Shown here piece after piece: positions 35,788 to 44,765 of a DNA stretch of 64,000 nucleotides. Position 1 is the stretch's first letter; each line of letters starts with the position of its first letter. Made by a program: the position numbers and the translations under genes. The notes beneath the pieces were generated by a model. That model was not told the origin of the DNA. It saw only the letters and a program-made list of their open reading frames with translations, and did no database searches. Origin of the DNA: JAKAGZ01 sp963783855 (GTDB lineage: Bacteria; Bacteroidota; Ignavibacteria; Ignavibacteriales; Ignavibacteriaceae); NCBI GenBank assembly GCA_963783855.1, contig CAWAPE010000004.1:496001-560000 (forward strand), in the 5' to 3' direction.

Positions 35788-38058
35788 CTACTTATTTATG
35801 TCTATTTGATCCTTACCGCCTTTCAACCATCGATCAAGGTAATTATAATATATCTGCTGAATCAATAAATAACTTTGCATATTGTATGCTGCGCCGTGAG
35901 CTCCAGGAGGAAATATTCTCAGGTCAAAATCTTTTCCTGCATTTGCAAAAGCAGTTAATAATTGCATTGTATTTTGTACGTGCACGTTGTCATCTAAATC
36001 AGAGTGAATTAAAAGCAAATGGCCATTTAATTTGCCCGCATTTGTCGTTGGAGAACTACTGATATAGCCCTGTTCATTTTCACTCAGAAGTCCCATATAT
36101 CTTTCAGTATATATATCATCGTATAATCTCCAGTCAGTTACCGGAGAATTAGCAATTCCAACTTTAAATACTCCCGGATGATTTACCATTGTATAGCATG
36201 TGCTGTAACCACCATAACTGGTTCCCATTATCCCCATATTGTCCTTATCCACGTACGGCAGCGTAGAAAGATATTTTGCTGTTTCAACAAAATCATTGCT
36301 TTCCCATTTGCCCAATTGTTCATAAACCTGTTTCATAAAATGGCTGCTGTAATTTGCCGTTCCCCTGTTGTTTACATTCACAATTATGTAGCCTTTTTGT
36401 GCCAGGTACTGGTGCCAGCTGCTCGATTCAAAAGAGTTATAAACCCCCTGCGAACCCGGGCCCCCGTAAATTGCGAAAATAACAGGGTATTTTTTATTTG
36501 GATCAAAATCGTATGGCTTTATAATTGAGCAATCCAGCTTTACTGAATCAGAAGTAGTGAAGCTGAACAATTCTTTTGGTGAGTAATAATGTTTATCCAG
36601 GTATTCACTAACCGATTTATTATCAACCAGTTTTTTTAGCATTCCGTCTGAGACACTGGAAATTTCAACCTGTGACGGTGTACTAATATTAGAGTACGTA
36701 TCAATATAATATTCACAATTAGGTGATAAATTTATTCTGTGCGTTCCTTCAACTTTGGTAATTCTTTCCTTATCTGTACCATCAAAATTAATTGAATATA
36801 ATTGGCGTTGAGTCGGGGAAACTTCTGTAGATTCAAAATAAATTTTATGATTTTTTGTGTCTATACCATCAACTTTTGTGGCTGTCCAATCCCCTTTAGT
36901 TACCTGGTTTATCAGGCTTCCGTCATAGGCATACCTGTAAACGTGCTGATGTCCGTCCCTGTCTGAGATATAGAAAAATTGGTCCATACCTTCAGGAAAT
37001 GCAAACATATCGTTCACGCCACCATAAAAATCAAATACATCAATCCAGGCATTTGATTTTTCCTCCATAATTAATTTTTTCTCTTCTGTCACTACATTAT
37101 AAAAATATAATTTCAGATGATTTTGTGCCCTGTTAAGAACAACAATTGCGAGTACATTTGGTGCACTAGTCCAGTAGATCCTCGGGATATAAAAATCACC
37201 TCTGTCTCCTGTATCTACCCAGATGTTTTTCCCTGATTTTACATCAACCACTCCAATTTTTACTTTTGGATTTGGATCGCCAACCTGCGGGTAGGCAATT
37301 TTCTGATATTCAGGATGCAGACCGGCAAAATCCGTCATCTGGAAAATCGGTACAGGACTTTCATCAAAATTCCAGTAAGCTATATATTTATCATCATTAG
37401 ACCAGTTCCATGCCTGCGCCTGTCCGAACTCTTCTTCATACACCCAATCGTAATGACCATTAAAGTAGTCATCCTTTCCACCGTCCTTAGTTAACTGTTT
37501 TTCACTTTTTGAATTAAAATCATAAACGTACATATTTCCATCACGTTCATAACCAATCATCGATCCGTCGGGAGAAAGTTCGGCTGTCCTTGCATCTTTT
37601 GCAGCCTCTTTTAAATCTTTATCGGCAAGAGAATAAACATAGTAATCAGAGATTCCCGATCTTCTGTAAATCCTTCTGAAGTTACTCTGGAATAACAGGT
37701 GTTTTGAATCCTTAGCCCATTGAAATGACCTATATTCAAATGGATCCGTAGTATCCGGAAATGTCACCCCTTCTCCATTGAAAAGTAATTGGTCTTTGTC
37801 GTTTGCCGGATCATACTCCCATATTTCACTTTTATTTGCGGCTGGATTCTGCTTTATATAAGAATATTTAGAACCATTATCGATCCAGTTCACACTTGAA
37901 GGACCGGACTGTCCTCGAAGCGATCTGCCGGAAAGAATCGCGCTCCTGATATCTGAATACTTAGATTTTTCTTGTTGAGTTTGTGCAAATGAAACAATAA
38001 AGAGAGAAGAAAAAAGGAGGAAGAATATTCCTTTTAAAAAATAATTCTGATTTTTCAT
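35788..38058 (-). CDS. dipeptidyl peptidase IV family serine protease
   Basis: A 756-residue exported S9B peptidase with a signal peptide (FLLFSSLFIVSFAQ). The beta-propeller domain spans about 50-490 and contains DWVYEEEFGQ, whose glutamates bind the free N terminus of substrates in DPP-IV. The alpha/beta-hydrolase domain has the nucleophile in GTSYGGYSTC, the Asp in HSDLDDNVHVQN and the His in PPGAHGAAYN. It releases Xaa-Pro or Xaa-Ala dipeptides from peptides in the periplasm, fitting a proteolytic or peptide-using lifestyle. It stands alone on the minus strand, 160 bases downstream (in transcription) of the helicase gene. Confidence 0.93.
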   Translation of the reverse strand: MKNQNYFLKGIFFLLFSSLFIVSFAQTQQEKSKYSDIRSAILSGRSLRGQSGPSSVNWIDNGSKYSYIKQNPAANKSEIWEYDPANDKDQLLFNGEGVTFPDTTDPFEYRSFQWAKDSKHLLFQSNFRRIYRRSGISDYYVYSLADKDLKEAAKDARTAELSPDGSMIGYERDGNMYVYDFNSKSEKQLTKDGGKDDYFNGHYDWVYEEEFGQAQAWNWSNDDKYIAYWNFDESPVPIFQMTDFAGLHPEYQKIAYPQVGDPNPKVKIGVVDVKSGKNIWVDTGDRGDFYIPRIYWTSAPNVLAIVVLNRAQNHLKLYFYNVVTEEKKLIMEEKSNAWIDVFDFYGGVNDMFAFPEGMDQFFYISDRDGHQHVYRYAYDGSLINQVTKGDWTATKVDGIDTKNHKIYFESTEVSPTQRQLYSINFDGTDKERITKVEGTHRINLSPNCEYYIDTYSNISTPSQVEISSVSDGMLKKLVDNKSVSEYLDKHYYSPKELFSFTTSDSVKLDCSIIKPYDFDPNKKYPVIFAIYGGPGSQGVYNSFESSSWHQYLAQKGYIIVNVNNRGTANYSSHFMKQVYEQLGKWESNDFVETAKYLSTLPYVDKDNMGIMGTSYGGYSTCYTMVNHPGVFKVGIANSPVTDWRLYDDIYTERYMGLLSENEQGYISSSPTTNAGKLNGHLLLIHSDLDDNVHVQNTMQLLTAFANAGKDFDLRIFPPGAHGAAYNMQSYLLIQQIYYNYLDRWLKGGKDQIDINK

Positions 38059-38137
38059 TTCTGTATCCTGAATTAATTTAGAATAAGGAAAAATTAATCA
38101 TATCGGCAGGTATAATCAAGAAATTTGGGATGAATTA

Positions 38138-38212
38138 AGGGTTCGAAGTTCAGAGTTCAAGGTTCATTGTTGAACCCTGAACATTGAACATTGAACATTG
38201 AACATTGAACTT
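38138..38212. repeat. AACATTG tandem heptamers and GTTCA words
   Basis: Four copies of the heptamer AACATTG lie in tandem at about 38180-38208, preceded by GTTCGAAGTTCAGAGTTCAA-type words, between the peptidase and helicase genes. Confidence 0.8.
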
Positions 38213-38218
38213 AAATAT

Positions 38219-39796
38219 TTATCTTCTTCGGTTTTTCTGTGGGTATGTTCTCTTCTTTACCGTATTCGGTTTTGTCACTTTAACGGGCGGAGGAGGTGAT
38301 ACTAATAATTTAGCATCCGGGTGAATATAATTTAATTTATGGCCAATAAATTTTTCTATTGCAGGTAATGTAAAAGAATCGTCTTCGCTTGCAAAACTTA
38401 TTGAAATTCCTGAAGCACCTGCTCTACCGGTTCTCCCGATCCTGTGTACGTAATCTTCAGGATCTTCCGGAAGTGTATAATTGACTACGTGACTGACGCC
38501 TTCAATGTGAATTCCCCTGCCGGCGACATCTGTTGCTACGAGAACTTTAATTTTCCCTTCTTTAAATGCATTCAGCACATTTATCCTTTTTCTCTGATCA
38601 ACATCCCCGGAAATGACTTTTGCCTCTATTCCATTCCCGATCAAGCGGTTCCCAATCAATGTAGCTTCATCTTTCCTGTTGCAAAAAACCATCACTCGTT
38701 CAAGCTTTTCATTTTTTATGAGATTATAAAGCAATGGATACCGCTCTTCATTGCTTACCAGGTAAAATTTTTGTTCTACTGATTTTACAGCTATTTCACC
38801 GGGATCAATTGAAACCTGTTCCGGGTTCTCAGTCCATTGATTGGAAAGATTCCTGATGTCCTGATTAATCGTTGCACTAAAAAACATAGTCTGCCTGTTT
38901 TCTCTTTTTGGCAGTTTTCTTATAATTCTTTTTACATCCGGGATAAAACCCATATCCAGCATTCTGTCGGCTTCATCAAGTACAAGCACTTCTGCTTTAC
39001 TCAGGTTAATATCATCCTTTTCGCAAAAGTCCAACAATCGTCCCGGAGTAGCTACAATAATATCTGCCGGGTATTTGTTCAGAATATTTCTTTGCTTCTG
39101 ATAATCCATTCCACCAAAAACGGAAATAACATTTATATCTAAATATTTGCCGAGCAGTTTTGCGTCATTTGAAATCTGCATTACCAGCTCTCTGGTTGGT
39201 GCTATAATTAATACACGGGCAAATCCAATCTTATTTTTTACAGGATTCTTCCCAAGTTTTGTAAAGATTGAAATAAGAAACGCAGCCGTTTTCCCTGTGC
39301 CGGTTTGTGCCTGCCCAATTGCATCTTTTCCTGCAAGCGTATGGCTCAATAATTCTGATTGAATTGGAGTACAATAATGAAAACCAAGATCACTTATGGC
39401 ATGCATTAATTCCGAAGATAAATTGAAATCGTGAAAACGCTTTTTACCTTCTGCCGGTTCAACTTTAAACTCAGCTGGGTTCCACTCAAGGGATTTCTCT
39501 TTTTTCGGAACCGGTACCGGACCCTTTTTTACGGGTTTGCGGGTACTTTGGGGACGAGCCTGATTTTTTGAGTTTTCCCTGGTTGATTTTTTGCTGTCAG
39601 GTCTTGTGGACTTTGTTTTAGGTAATTTTTTTTTTGCGGACTTAATTGGAGCTGAACCGGGAGCCTGAGCCAGCAACTCTTTCCTTCTTTTTTCCCAGGA
39701 ACTATCATTATCTTGAGAGGTCTTTTTATCCGCTGTTTTTGATTTTCCTTTGCCTTTTAACTTATCTCTTAGCTTTCTAAATATATTCAGTGCCAA
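38219..39796 (-). CDS. DEAD-box RNA helicase (RhlE-like)
   Basis: A 525-residue helicase with a 110-residue basic, disordered N terminus and a basic C-terminal tail (KKRTYPQKNRRR). Motifs in order: Q motif (CTPIQSELL), I AQTGTGKTAAF, Ia PTRELV, Ib TPGRLLD, II DEAD, III SAT, then VATDVAGRGIH (V) and HRIGRTGRAG (VI). Such enzymes remodel RNA in ribosome assembly, mRNA decay and cold response. The long basic N-terminal extension is unusual, since basic extensions in RhlE-type helicases are mostly C-terminal, and may bind RNA nonspecifically. Confidence 0.93.
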   Translation of the reverse strand: MALNIFRKLRDKLKGKGKSKTADKKTSQDNDSSWEKRRKELLAQAPGSAPIKSAKKKLPKTKSTRPDSKKSTRENSKNQARPQSTRKPVKKGPVPVPKKEKSLEWNPAEFKVEPAEGKKRFHDFNLSSELMHAISDLGFHYCTPIQSELLSHTLAGKDAIGQAQTGTGKTAAFLISIFTKLGKNPVKNKIGFARVLIIAPTRELVMQISNDAKLLGKYLDINVISVFGGMDYQKQRNILNKYPADIIVATPGRLLDFCEKDDINLSKAEVLVLDEADRMLDMGFIPDVKRIIRKLPKRENRQTMFFSATINQDIRNLSNQWTENPEQVSIDPGEIAVKSVEQKFYLVSNEERYPLLYNLIKNEKLERVMVFCNRKDEATLIGNRLIGNGIEAKVISGDVDQRKRINVLNAFKEGKIKVLVATDVAGRGIHIEGVSHVVNYTLPEDPEDYVHRIGRTGRAGASGISISFASEDDSFTLPAIEKFIGHKLNYIHPDAKLLVSPPPPVKVTKPNTVKKRTYPQKNRRR

Positions 39797-40326
39797 ATCT
39801 TACTTTCTCCATAAATTGTGTTTATTTACATTATATCAACTTTAAATATAATCAGAAAGAGGATCATAAATGAGTATGTTTAAACGTTCTGGGTTCTTAG
39901 TTCAGCGTTGAACAATAGACATGCCTACTCACTTGCCTGCTCCTAGTCATTGCGAGACATCGAACTTTATGCAAAAATTCCTGTTCTGGATCCCCCTGGA
40001 TCAGCAAACTCATCCCCCGGCCCCTTCTCTTGGAAAGAGAAGGCGTGTAGTAAACAATAATTGCTTTTTGTCCTAAAATAAATCGCGTTTGCCCGGCTCT
40101 GACGGGACAAAAGGACATTAAAACTAAAAAGCAATTACTCAATTATCAGCAAACTCATCCCCCTTTTATTCCCCCTTCTCTTATAAGAGAAGGGGGTTAG
40201 GGGGTTGAGTTACTATAGGTCACTTGATTTATATTGCATTTCAAGACTTTAAGCTATACGCTATTAAGCTACACGCTGTACGCTAATTTTCCCTATTTTT
40301 ACCAGTACACTTTTAGAGATTAATAC
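39797..40326. other. repeat-rich gap with CTTCTCTT palindromes
   Basis: No convincing gene is seen. CCTTCTCTT-GGA-AAGAGAAGG lies near 40023-40043. At 40171-40196 there is a perfect 26-bp palindrome whose left half is CCCCCTTCTCTTA. GTTCA words occur at 39893 and CTATACGCT words at 40252-40284. These are REP-like elements rather than genes. Confidence 0.65.
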
Positions 40327-41655
40327 TTGAATTTATCAGCCGATAATTTAACCTATAAAAAAATATTCCTGTTCTGGATTCCTCTTGCCGCAACATGGAT
40401 AATGATGTCTGTGGAGGGGCCTTTTCTCGCAGCGCTTGTAGCCAGGATGCCTCACCCTGAATTCAACCTTGCCGCATACGGCGTGGCGTTTTCTTTCGCC
40501 CTGATTATTGAAGCTCCGGTAATTTTAATGATGAGTGCCTCCACTTCTCTTGTAAAGGGACGATTTTCCTTTTGTAAATTGAGAAATTTTACATATTCAC
40601 TTAATTCAATTGTAACAGTTCTGATGCTGGTACTTACAATACCTTCAATATTTTATTTTATCGCGATGACACTAATAAATCTGCCAGCAGAGGTGGCAAG
40701 ACTTACACATATTGCAATAATAATACTTATACCCTGGCCGGGTGCAATAGGATACAGGAGATTTTACCAGGGAATATTAATAAGGAATAATCTGACTAAA
40801 CGAGTGGCTTACGGAACTATAGTCCGGATTTCCTCTATGTCAATCACTGCCCTTGTTTTATTTTTATTTTTCAATGTTGATGGAGTTGTAATAGCAGCCT
40901 CGGCGCTTTCTGTAGCCGTAATTTGTGAGGCAATTGCCAGTAAAATAATGGCATATAAAATTGTTACTAAGATTAAAGCCGGGGAAAATGAATGGGATGA
41001 GAGTTCGGACCTAAATTATAAAAAGATATTTAGCTTCTATTACCCGCTTGCGCTCACATCCATACTTACACTAGGCGTACAACCAATGGTCACATTTTTT
41101 ATCGGCCAAAGCAGGATGCCTCTTGAATCGCTGGCAGTTCTTCCCGTTGTTGTCTTTTTTGTTTTTATCTTTAGAAGTTTTGGAATGTCATTCCAGGAGG
41201 TAGGTATCGCATTGCTGGGAAAAAATATGGAGGGATTTCAAACTTTAAAAAGATTCGTAATAATTACCGGCTCAATTGTGGTTATTTCTTTGGGGATTAT
41301 TGCACTCACTCCCCTATCAGGCATATGGTTTCATTATGTGTCAGGGTTATCGCCCGAACTTACAAAGCTGGCGCATCTTCCGCTTATAATTCTGATCCTG
41401 ATTCCGGGAACATCATTCCTGTTGAGTTTCCAGACGGCAGTGCTGGTAGAAGCAAAGAACACGAAGCCTATTTCATTTGCCACGGGAATAGAATTCACGA
41501 TGATAATAATTGTTCTTTTAGTTTCGATTAAATATTTTTCCGCGGTGGGGGTTATTGCGGCAGCGTTAGCGTTTATCATTGGAAGGCTGGCATCGAATGG
41601 ATATCTCTTAAAGCCGATGATGAGAGCAATACGGAAGAATGGAGTTTTGGAGTAA
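40327..41655 (+). CDS. MOP/MATE-superfamily transporter, ANKH-like
   Basis: A 442-residue membrane protein starting at TTG with about twelve helices in two homologous halves (YKKIFLFWIPLAATWI and YKKIFSFYYPLALTSI start them). By eye it resembles the progressive ankylosis (ANKH) branch of the MOP flippase superfamily, for instance in the PLAL...QPMVTFFI stretch and the QGILIRNNLT loop. In animals ANKH exports ATP/pyrophosphate and citrate; bacterial members are uncharacterised, so the substrate is unknown. A drug efflux role as in MATE proteins is the alternative. It stands alone in repeat-rich surroundings. Confidence 0.7.
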   Translation: MNLSADNLTYKKIFLFWIPLAATWIMMSVEGPFLAALVARMPHPEFNLAAYGVAFSFALIIEAPVILMMSASTSLVKGRFSFCKLRNFTYSLNSIVTVLMLVLTIPSIFYFIAMTLINLPAEVARLTHIAIIILIPWPGAIGYRRFYQGILIRNNLTKRVAYGTIVRISSMSITALVLFLFFNVDGVVIAASALSVAVICEAIASKIMAYKIVTKIKAGENEWDESSDLNYKKIFSFYYPLALTSILTLGVQPMVTFFIGQSRMPLESLAVLPVVVFFVFIFRSFGMSFQEVGIALLGKNMEGFQTLKRFVIITGSIVVISLGIIALTPLSGIWFHYVSGLSPELTKLAHLPLIILILIPGTSFLLSFQTAVLVEAKNTKPISFATGIEFTMIIIVLLVSIKYFSAVGVIAAALAFIIGRLASNGYLLKPMMRAIRKNGVLE

Positions 41656-41669
41656 TGGAATATTTACCA

Positions 41670-41733
41670 AGTAGGTAGTAAGCAGTAAATAGTAAGTAGG
41701 TAGTAAGCAGTAAATAGTAAATAGTAAGTAGAA
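41670..41733. repeat. AGTAAGTAG-type tandem words
   Basis: Imperfect tandem words of AAGTAGGTAGTAAGCAGTAA type run from about 41670 to 41732. The same words appear inside the signal-peptide codons of the Wzi-like gene at 44209-44250. Confidence 0.8.
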
Positions 41734-41734
41734 A

Positions 41735-41899
41735 TTAATTACAGAATTTATCGGGATTATTAAGCATACGGTTTAGTATTTTACATACCTCACCATATTT
41801 TTCAATGAAATATTTATGCTTCAGTGGATTTATATACTTAAAATCTTTTGAAAAATCCAGCCATACGGTTGTTTCATCTGCTTCTCCTAATGAATCAAT
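41735..41899 (-). pseudogene. C-terminal remnant of a four-helix-bundle protein
   Basis: The minus strand reads IDSLGEADETTVWLDFSKDF, then KYINPLKHKYFIEKYGEVCK and a NPDKFC-type end before a stop codon. This is the last two helices of an S23-like four-helix-bundle protein. No start or N-terminal half exists; the coding similarity ends exactly where a GTCAGTCCGCCAAAGGCGGA repeat begins at 41900. It is a decayed gene fragment. Confidence 0.7.
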
Positions 41900-42074
41900 C
41901 AGAAGTCAGTCCGCCAAAGGCGGATCAGCGGTCAGCATTCAGATTTATGATTTGATCAGGAATGATTCAGGGTAGTGCGCAAAGTGCAGAGGGCAAAGTG
42001 CGAAGAGCAAACTAATTAAAGAACCAATTAATTGAAATTATCTGCTATTGGGCCAGAAGCACTTTCCAATTATT
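41900..42074. repeat. GTCAG/GGCGGA and AGTGCAAAG word repeats
   Basis: A CCGCCAAAGGCGG palindrome followed by ATCAGCGGTCAGCATTCAG, then GCGCAAAGTGCAGAGGGCAA-type words near 41980-42010. No gene is seen. Confidence 0.6.
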
Positions 42075-42431
42075 TTATTCCAATGATCTTCTGAAATTTG
42101 TGATTTTTCTACATAAAATGTCAAGTTGGTCCAAAAGTAGGTCAAGATCTTGTTTATCTACTATGTTTCTGCGATTCAGAATTATAAGGATATTAGCATT
42201 CTCAAATGTTGATCTACGTGCGATATTCAGAAACTGTTTAAATTCTTTTTTAGATGTAGAGCCGGATCCTTCCGCAATATTATTGCTCATAGACATTCCG
42301 GCCCCTCTAAGCTGTTCTGCAAACCGGTATAGTTTCCTCTTTTCTAGTTCATCGGCTATATCAAAAAGACTATTCCCGATTTCAATCGATTCCTTCCAAA
42401 TCAGTAAATCTTGGAACCTAAATTTAGCCAT
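42075..42431 (-). CDS. four-helix-bundle protein (S23/23S rRNA IVS-like)
   Basis: A 118-residue protein starting MAKFRFQDLLIWKESIEIGN. FAEQLRGAGMSMSNNIAEGS and FLNIARRSTFENANILIIL are the conserved helices of the S23-like family. It is intact and paralogous to the 35296 gene but of the other common subtype (F-x-D-L-x-x-W-K at the start). Function is unknown. It sits immediately downstream of the Wzi-like gene on the same strand and beside a remnant of a third copy. Confidence 0.85.
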   Translation of the reverse strand: MAKFRFQDLLIWKESIEIGNSLFDIADELEKRKLYRFAEQLRGAGMSMSNNIAEGSGSTSKKEFKQFLNIARRSTFENANILIILNRRNIVDKQDLDLLLDQLDILCRKITNFRRSLE

Positions 42432-42503
42432 ATATTTCCCCTAGTATTGAAACTCTTTGCACTCAACTCTATGCACTTGGCTATATGTATTCTGCAAATT
42501 GCA

Positions 42504-44261
42504 CTATAAACCATAGTACACCGATGCAAAAAACTGGCTTGTCCTTGTATCCACAAAACTACCATTCGATTGTTCTGCTGATACACTAGTTGACTTATAA
42601 ACTCCCCTGACAAACAACTCGTGCATAATTTCGTATTTTACATCAAATCCCCAGTAAGTGTAATTCGTTCGGGGGCCAAATAAGAACGGCGGCTGTGGCT
42701 GTGTATATTGCTGATCTACAACACCTGCTCCACCTTTCCTGATATGTTCCGCCCAAACTGTTGCTTGAAGCCCTCGCATAAACCTGTAATTTAATGAAGC
42801 ATAAATTAGATCCGCGTTATACCCCATCCAGTGGCCCATTAAATATGATGAACTTTCGTAAGTCTGTGTTGGAATATAGTGTGAGTAAACGAATGGATTA
42901 ATGCGAGTATATTCAACTGTCGTTGTTAAATTCTCAACCGGCAAATCTGTCACTGATGCACCCACGGTAAACCCGAACTGATTTCGTCTTTTTTGTGCAT
43001 TAAAAGCACCCGACAATGTAAACTCATCTATAAACCACGTTCCGTATAGATGAGTATTTTTAATATGATTTCTAGAACTAACGCCTAAAAAGAACTGGGA
43101 ATTTGAACCAGCATCATTATTGCCATTGCTTAAATAATGGTCTGCGAGCCTGAAAAACATAATTGGCATTAAATAGGAAATTTCTAATTTATCACTATAG
43201 ACTATCGATTCACCGAGAGAAACATCCAGGCCTTTTAATGGAGTAAGTGTAAGGGTGTGCGAAGCCAGATATTTATTTCTGAAAACATCTCTTATCTTAC
43301 CGGCCCTATAAGTGGGATAGCTGGCAACAGAATCTATTACGTCAGAGTTGAGCCAGGCGTGGATATAATTAAAACGAAGCCAGTTTGTCGGATGAAGATC
43401 AAGCCTGATAAATGGAAACGACGGAGCTTTGTCAGAGAGAACTAAAAGCCCGCTTTCGCCATATCCCCAGTTAAGGAAATCCTTTCCTATAGTGACTTCT
43501 CCCCAGGACCAGTCGGTTGATATATTTGCGTGAACTTCGCTGTACTGGATACTGTTGCCTGTTCTTTTGTTGACTACTCCACCAGTCTGAGGAGTAAAAG
43601 ATTTTGTCCTGTCTATATTATCACCGCTCTCGTCGTTGTCTCTAAAAGAAAAACTAAAGCCAATCTTATCGGTTAAATATCCATATAGAGAAACACCATT
43701 CCAGGTGTGGGTTTGTTTAGCGCCGTCATTTTTGCCCATTTGAATTCCGAGTATAGGGCTAACGTTTACTTTAAGTAAATCGCTTGAATAGGAAAACAAT
43801 CTCCAGCGGCCGAATTGATCAAAACCAATCAATGATGAATTTTGAATGATGAATTTTGAATTATTGTTAATGGAATCTGCAGATTGAATACCTGAGAAAT
43901 CTATACGCTTACTACTTTCCACTTCCTGCCCGTCCGGCAGGCGGGTTAACTTTTGACTTTCGAACGATAGTTCTATTCCATAATCTTTAAGATAAAATTC
44001 CAGCTCTTCCCTTTCAAGTGTAGTCAACTCACTGGATGCTGACCGCTGACCGCTGACCGCTTGCAACTCCTCAAGTTTCTCCGCAATATACTTCCTGCTC
44101 ACCGGCCTGATGTTATCATTAAATGTAATTATGCCTTTCTGTGCCATTCTATCAAGGAATTTGTAAATATCGTCGTGGGAAATTGGTTCGTAGACGGTCT
44201 GGCTGAAGGAGTAAGTAGTAAGGAGTAAGAAGAAAGTAGTAAAAAGTAATATTTTTTTCAT
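42504..44261 (-). CDS. Wzi-like capsule-assembly outer-membrane protein with in-frame repeat insertions
   Basis: A 585-residue outer-membrane protein with a signal peptide, an N-terminal EPISHDDIYKFLDRMAQKGI region and a long beta-strand-rich part ending in ASVYYGL, consistent with the Wzi capsule-assembly family, whose barrels hold surface polysaccharide. The nearby exopolysaccharide locus fits. Unusually, four stretches of the coding DNA consist of the same words seen in intergenic repeats: 43830-43866, 43901-43945 (with a CCTGCCCGTCCGGCAGG palindrome), 44038-44064 (GCTGACC heptamers) and 44209-44250, the last encoding the signal-peptide core LLLTTYSFS. The frame stays open throughout, so the insertions are tolerated. 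Confidence 0.75.
   Translation of the reverse strand: MKKILLFTTFFLLLTTYSFSQTVYEPISHDDIYKFLDRMAQKGIITFNDNIRPVSRKYIAEKLEELQAVSGQRSASSELTTLEREELEFYLKDYGIELSFESQKLTRLPDGQEVESSKRIDFSGIQSADSINNNSKFIIQNSSLIGFDQFGRWRLFSYSSDLLKVNVSPILGIQMGKNDGAKQTHTWNGVSLYGYLTDKIGFSFSFRDNDESGDNIDRTKSFTPQTGGVVNKRTGNSIQYSEVHANISTDWSWGEVTIGKDFLNWGYGESGLLVLSDKAPSFPFIRLDLHPTNWLRFNYIHAWLNSDVIDSVASYPTYRAGKIRDVFRNKYLASHTLTLTPLKGLDVSLGESIVYSDKLEISYLMPIMFFRLADHYLSNGNNDAGSNSQFFLGVSSRNHIKNTHLYGTWFIDEFTLSGAFNAQKRRNQFGFTVGASVTDLPVENLTTTVEYTRINPFVYSHYIPTQTYESSSYLMGHWMGYNADLIYASLNYRFMRGLQATVWAEHIRKGGAGVVDQQYTQPQPPFLFGPRTNYTYWGFDVKYEIMHELFVRGVYKSTSVSAEQSNGSFVDTRTSQFFASVYYGL
43830..43866. repeat. in-CDS repeat of AATGATGAATTTTG words
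   Basis: Two tandem copies of the 14-mer AATGATGAATTTTG inside the Wzi-like gene, read on the minus strand as NNSKFIIQNSSLIG. Confidence 0.85.
43901..43945. repeat. in-CDS CTATACGCTTACTAC words and GC palindrome
   Basis: CTATACGCTTACTACTTTCC followed by CCTGCCCGTCCGGCAGGCGG inside the Wzi-like gene; both kinds of word occur in intergenic repeats elsewhere in the window. Confidence 0.8.
44038..44064. repeat. in-CDS GCTGACC heptamer triplet
   Basis: Three tandem GCTGACC heptamers in the Wzi-like gene, read as AVSGQRSAS on the minus strand. GGTCAGC words occur also at 41927. Confidence 0.8.
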
Positions 44262-44488
44262 ATCGTTTGAATGTTTGATTATCTAAATAATTATTAATGA
44301 CAATTTTAATATAAAAAAAGATATTAAATTGTTGAAATGTTCAGTCATTCACGGTGAAATATTTACTCTAGTCCTTAAACACTAAAGAGATTCTTCACCC
44401 AATAAATTGGGTTCAGAATGACGGATAAAATGGTCATTCTGCACACGTTAGCTTCTCACAGCATAAACTCCGCGATAAATCTTTGGAA
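44262..44488. other. repeat-rich upstream gap with CATTCTG words
   Basis: After the Wzi-like start come 80 AT-rich bases, then GATTCTTCACCCAATAAATT and CAGAATGACGGATAAAATGG-type words. These are of the widespread CTTCGTTCAGAATGAC kind of intergenic repeat. No gene is seen. Confidence 0.5.
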
Positions 44489-44612
44489 TTGCTTGTTAGT
44501 ATGTAAACGTAATATTGTTTCATATTTTACAAATTATTTATGAGATCCTTCATCCCGATGAACCTGTCTGCAGATAGGCAGGTCGGAATTCAGGATGACT
44601 GAGCAATGTAAT
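44489..44612. repeat. 124-bp repeat with GIY-YIG 5' fragment, copy 1
   Basis: The minus strand reads MKQYYVYILTSNSKDLS, the first codons of a GIY-YIG gene, and then loses the frame. The upstream part (CATATTTTACAAATTATTTA through CTGTCTGCAGATAGGCAG) matches the region upstream of the intact gene at 44766. Confidence 0.85.
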
Positions 44613-44765
44613 CATTCTGAAGTCTGCTTTAGCGGGCTGAAGAATCTCCGGTATTGATCGGAAGATTCCTCGTTCCATCCGTTTTCAACGGATTCCACTC
44701 AGAATGACGGTGTGATGCAGTCATCCTGAGGACGAAGAAGGAGGACCAAGGATCTCCTTAATTAT
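44613..44765. repeat. CAGAATGACG/CATCCTGAGGACG repeats
   Basis: Several words such as TCATTCTGAAGTC, CTCAGAATGACGG and CATCCTGAGGACGAAG are arranged with short palindromes. No gene is seen. Confidence 0.55.

Noticed and set aside
39897..40142. 81-codon minus-strand frame
   Set aside because: It is made of REP-like palindromes and word repeats and has no protein-like features.
35296..42431. Diversity-generating retroelement, suggested by Avd-like four-helix-bundle genes
   Set aside because: No reverse transcriptase, template/variable repeat pair or C-type lectin target gene was found; the proteins are closer to the S23-like group.
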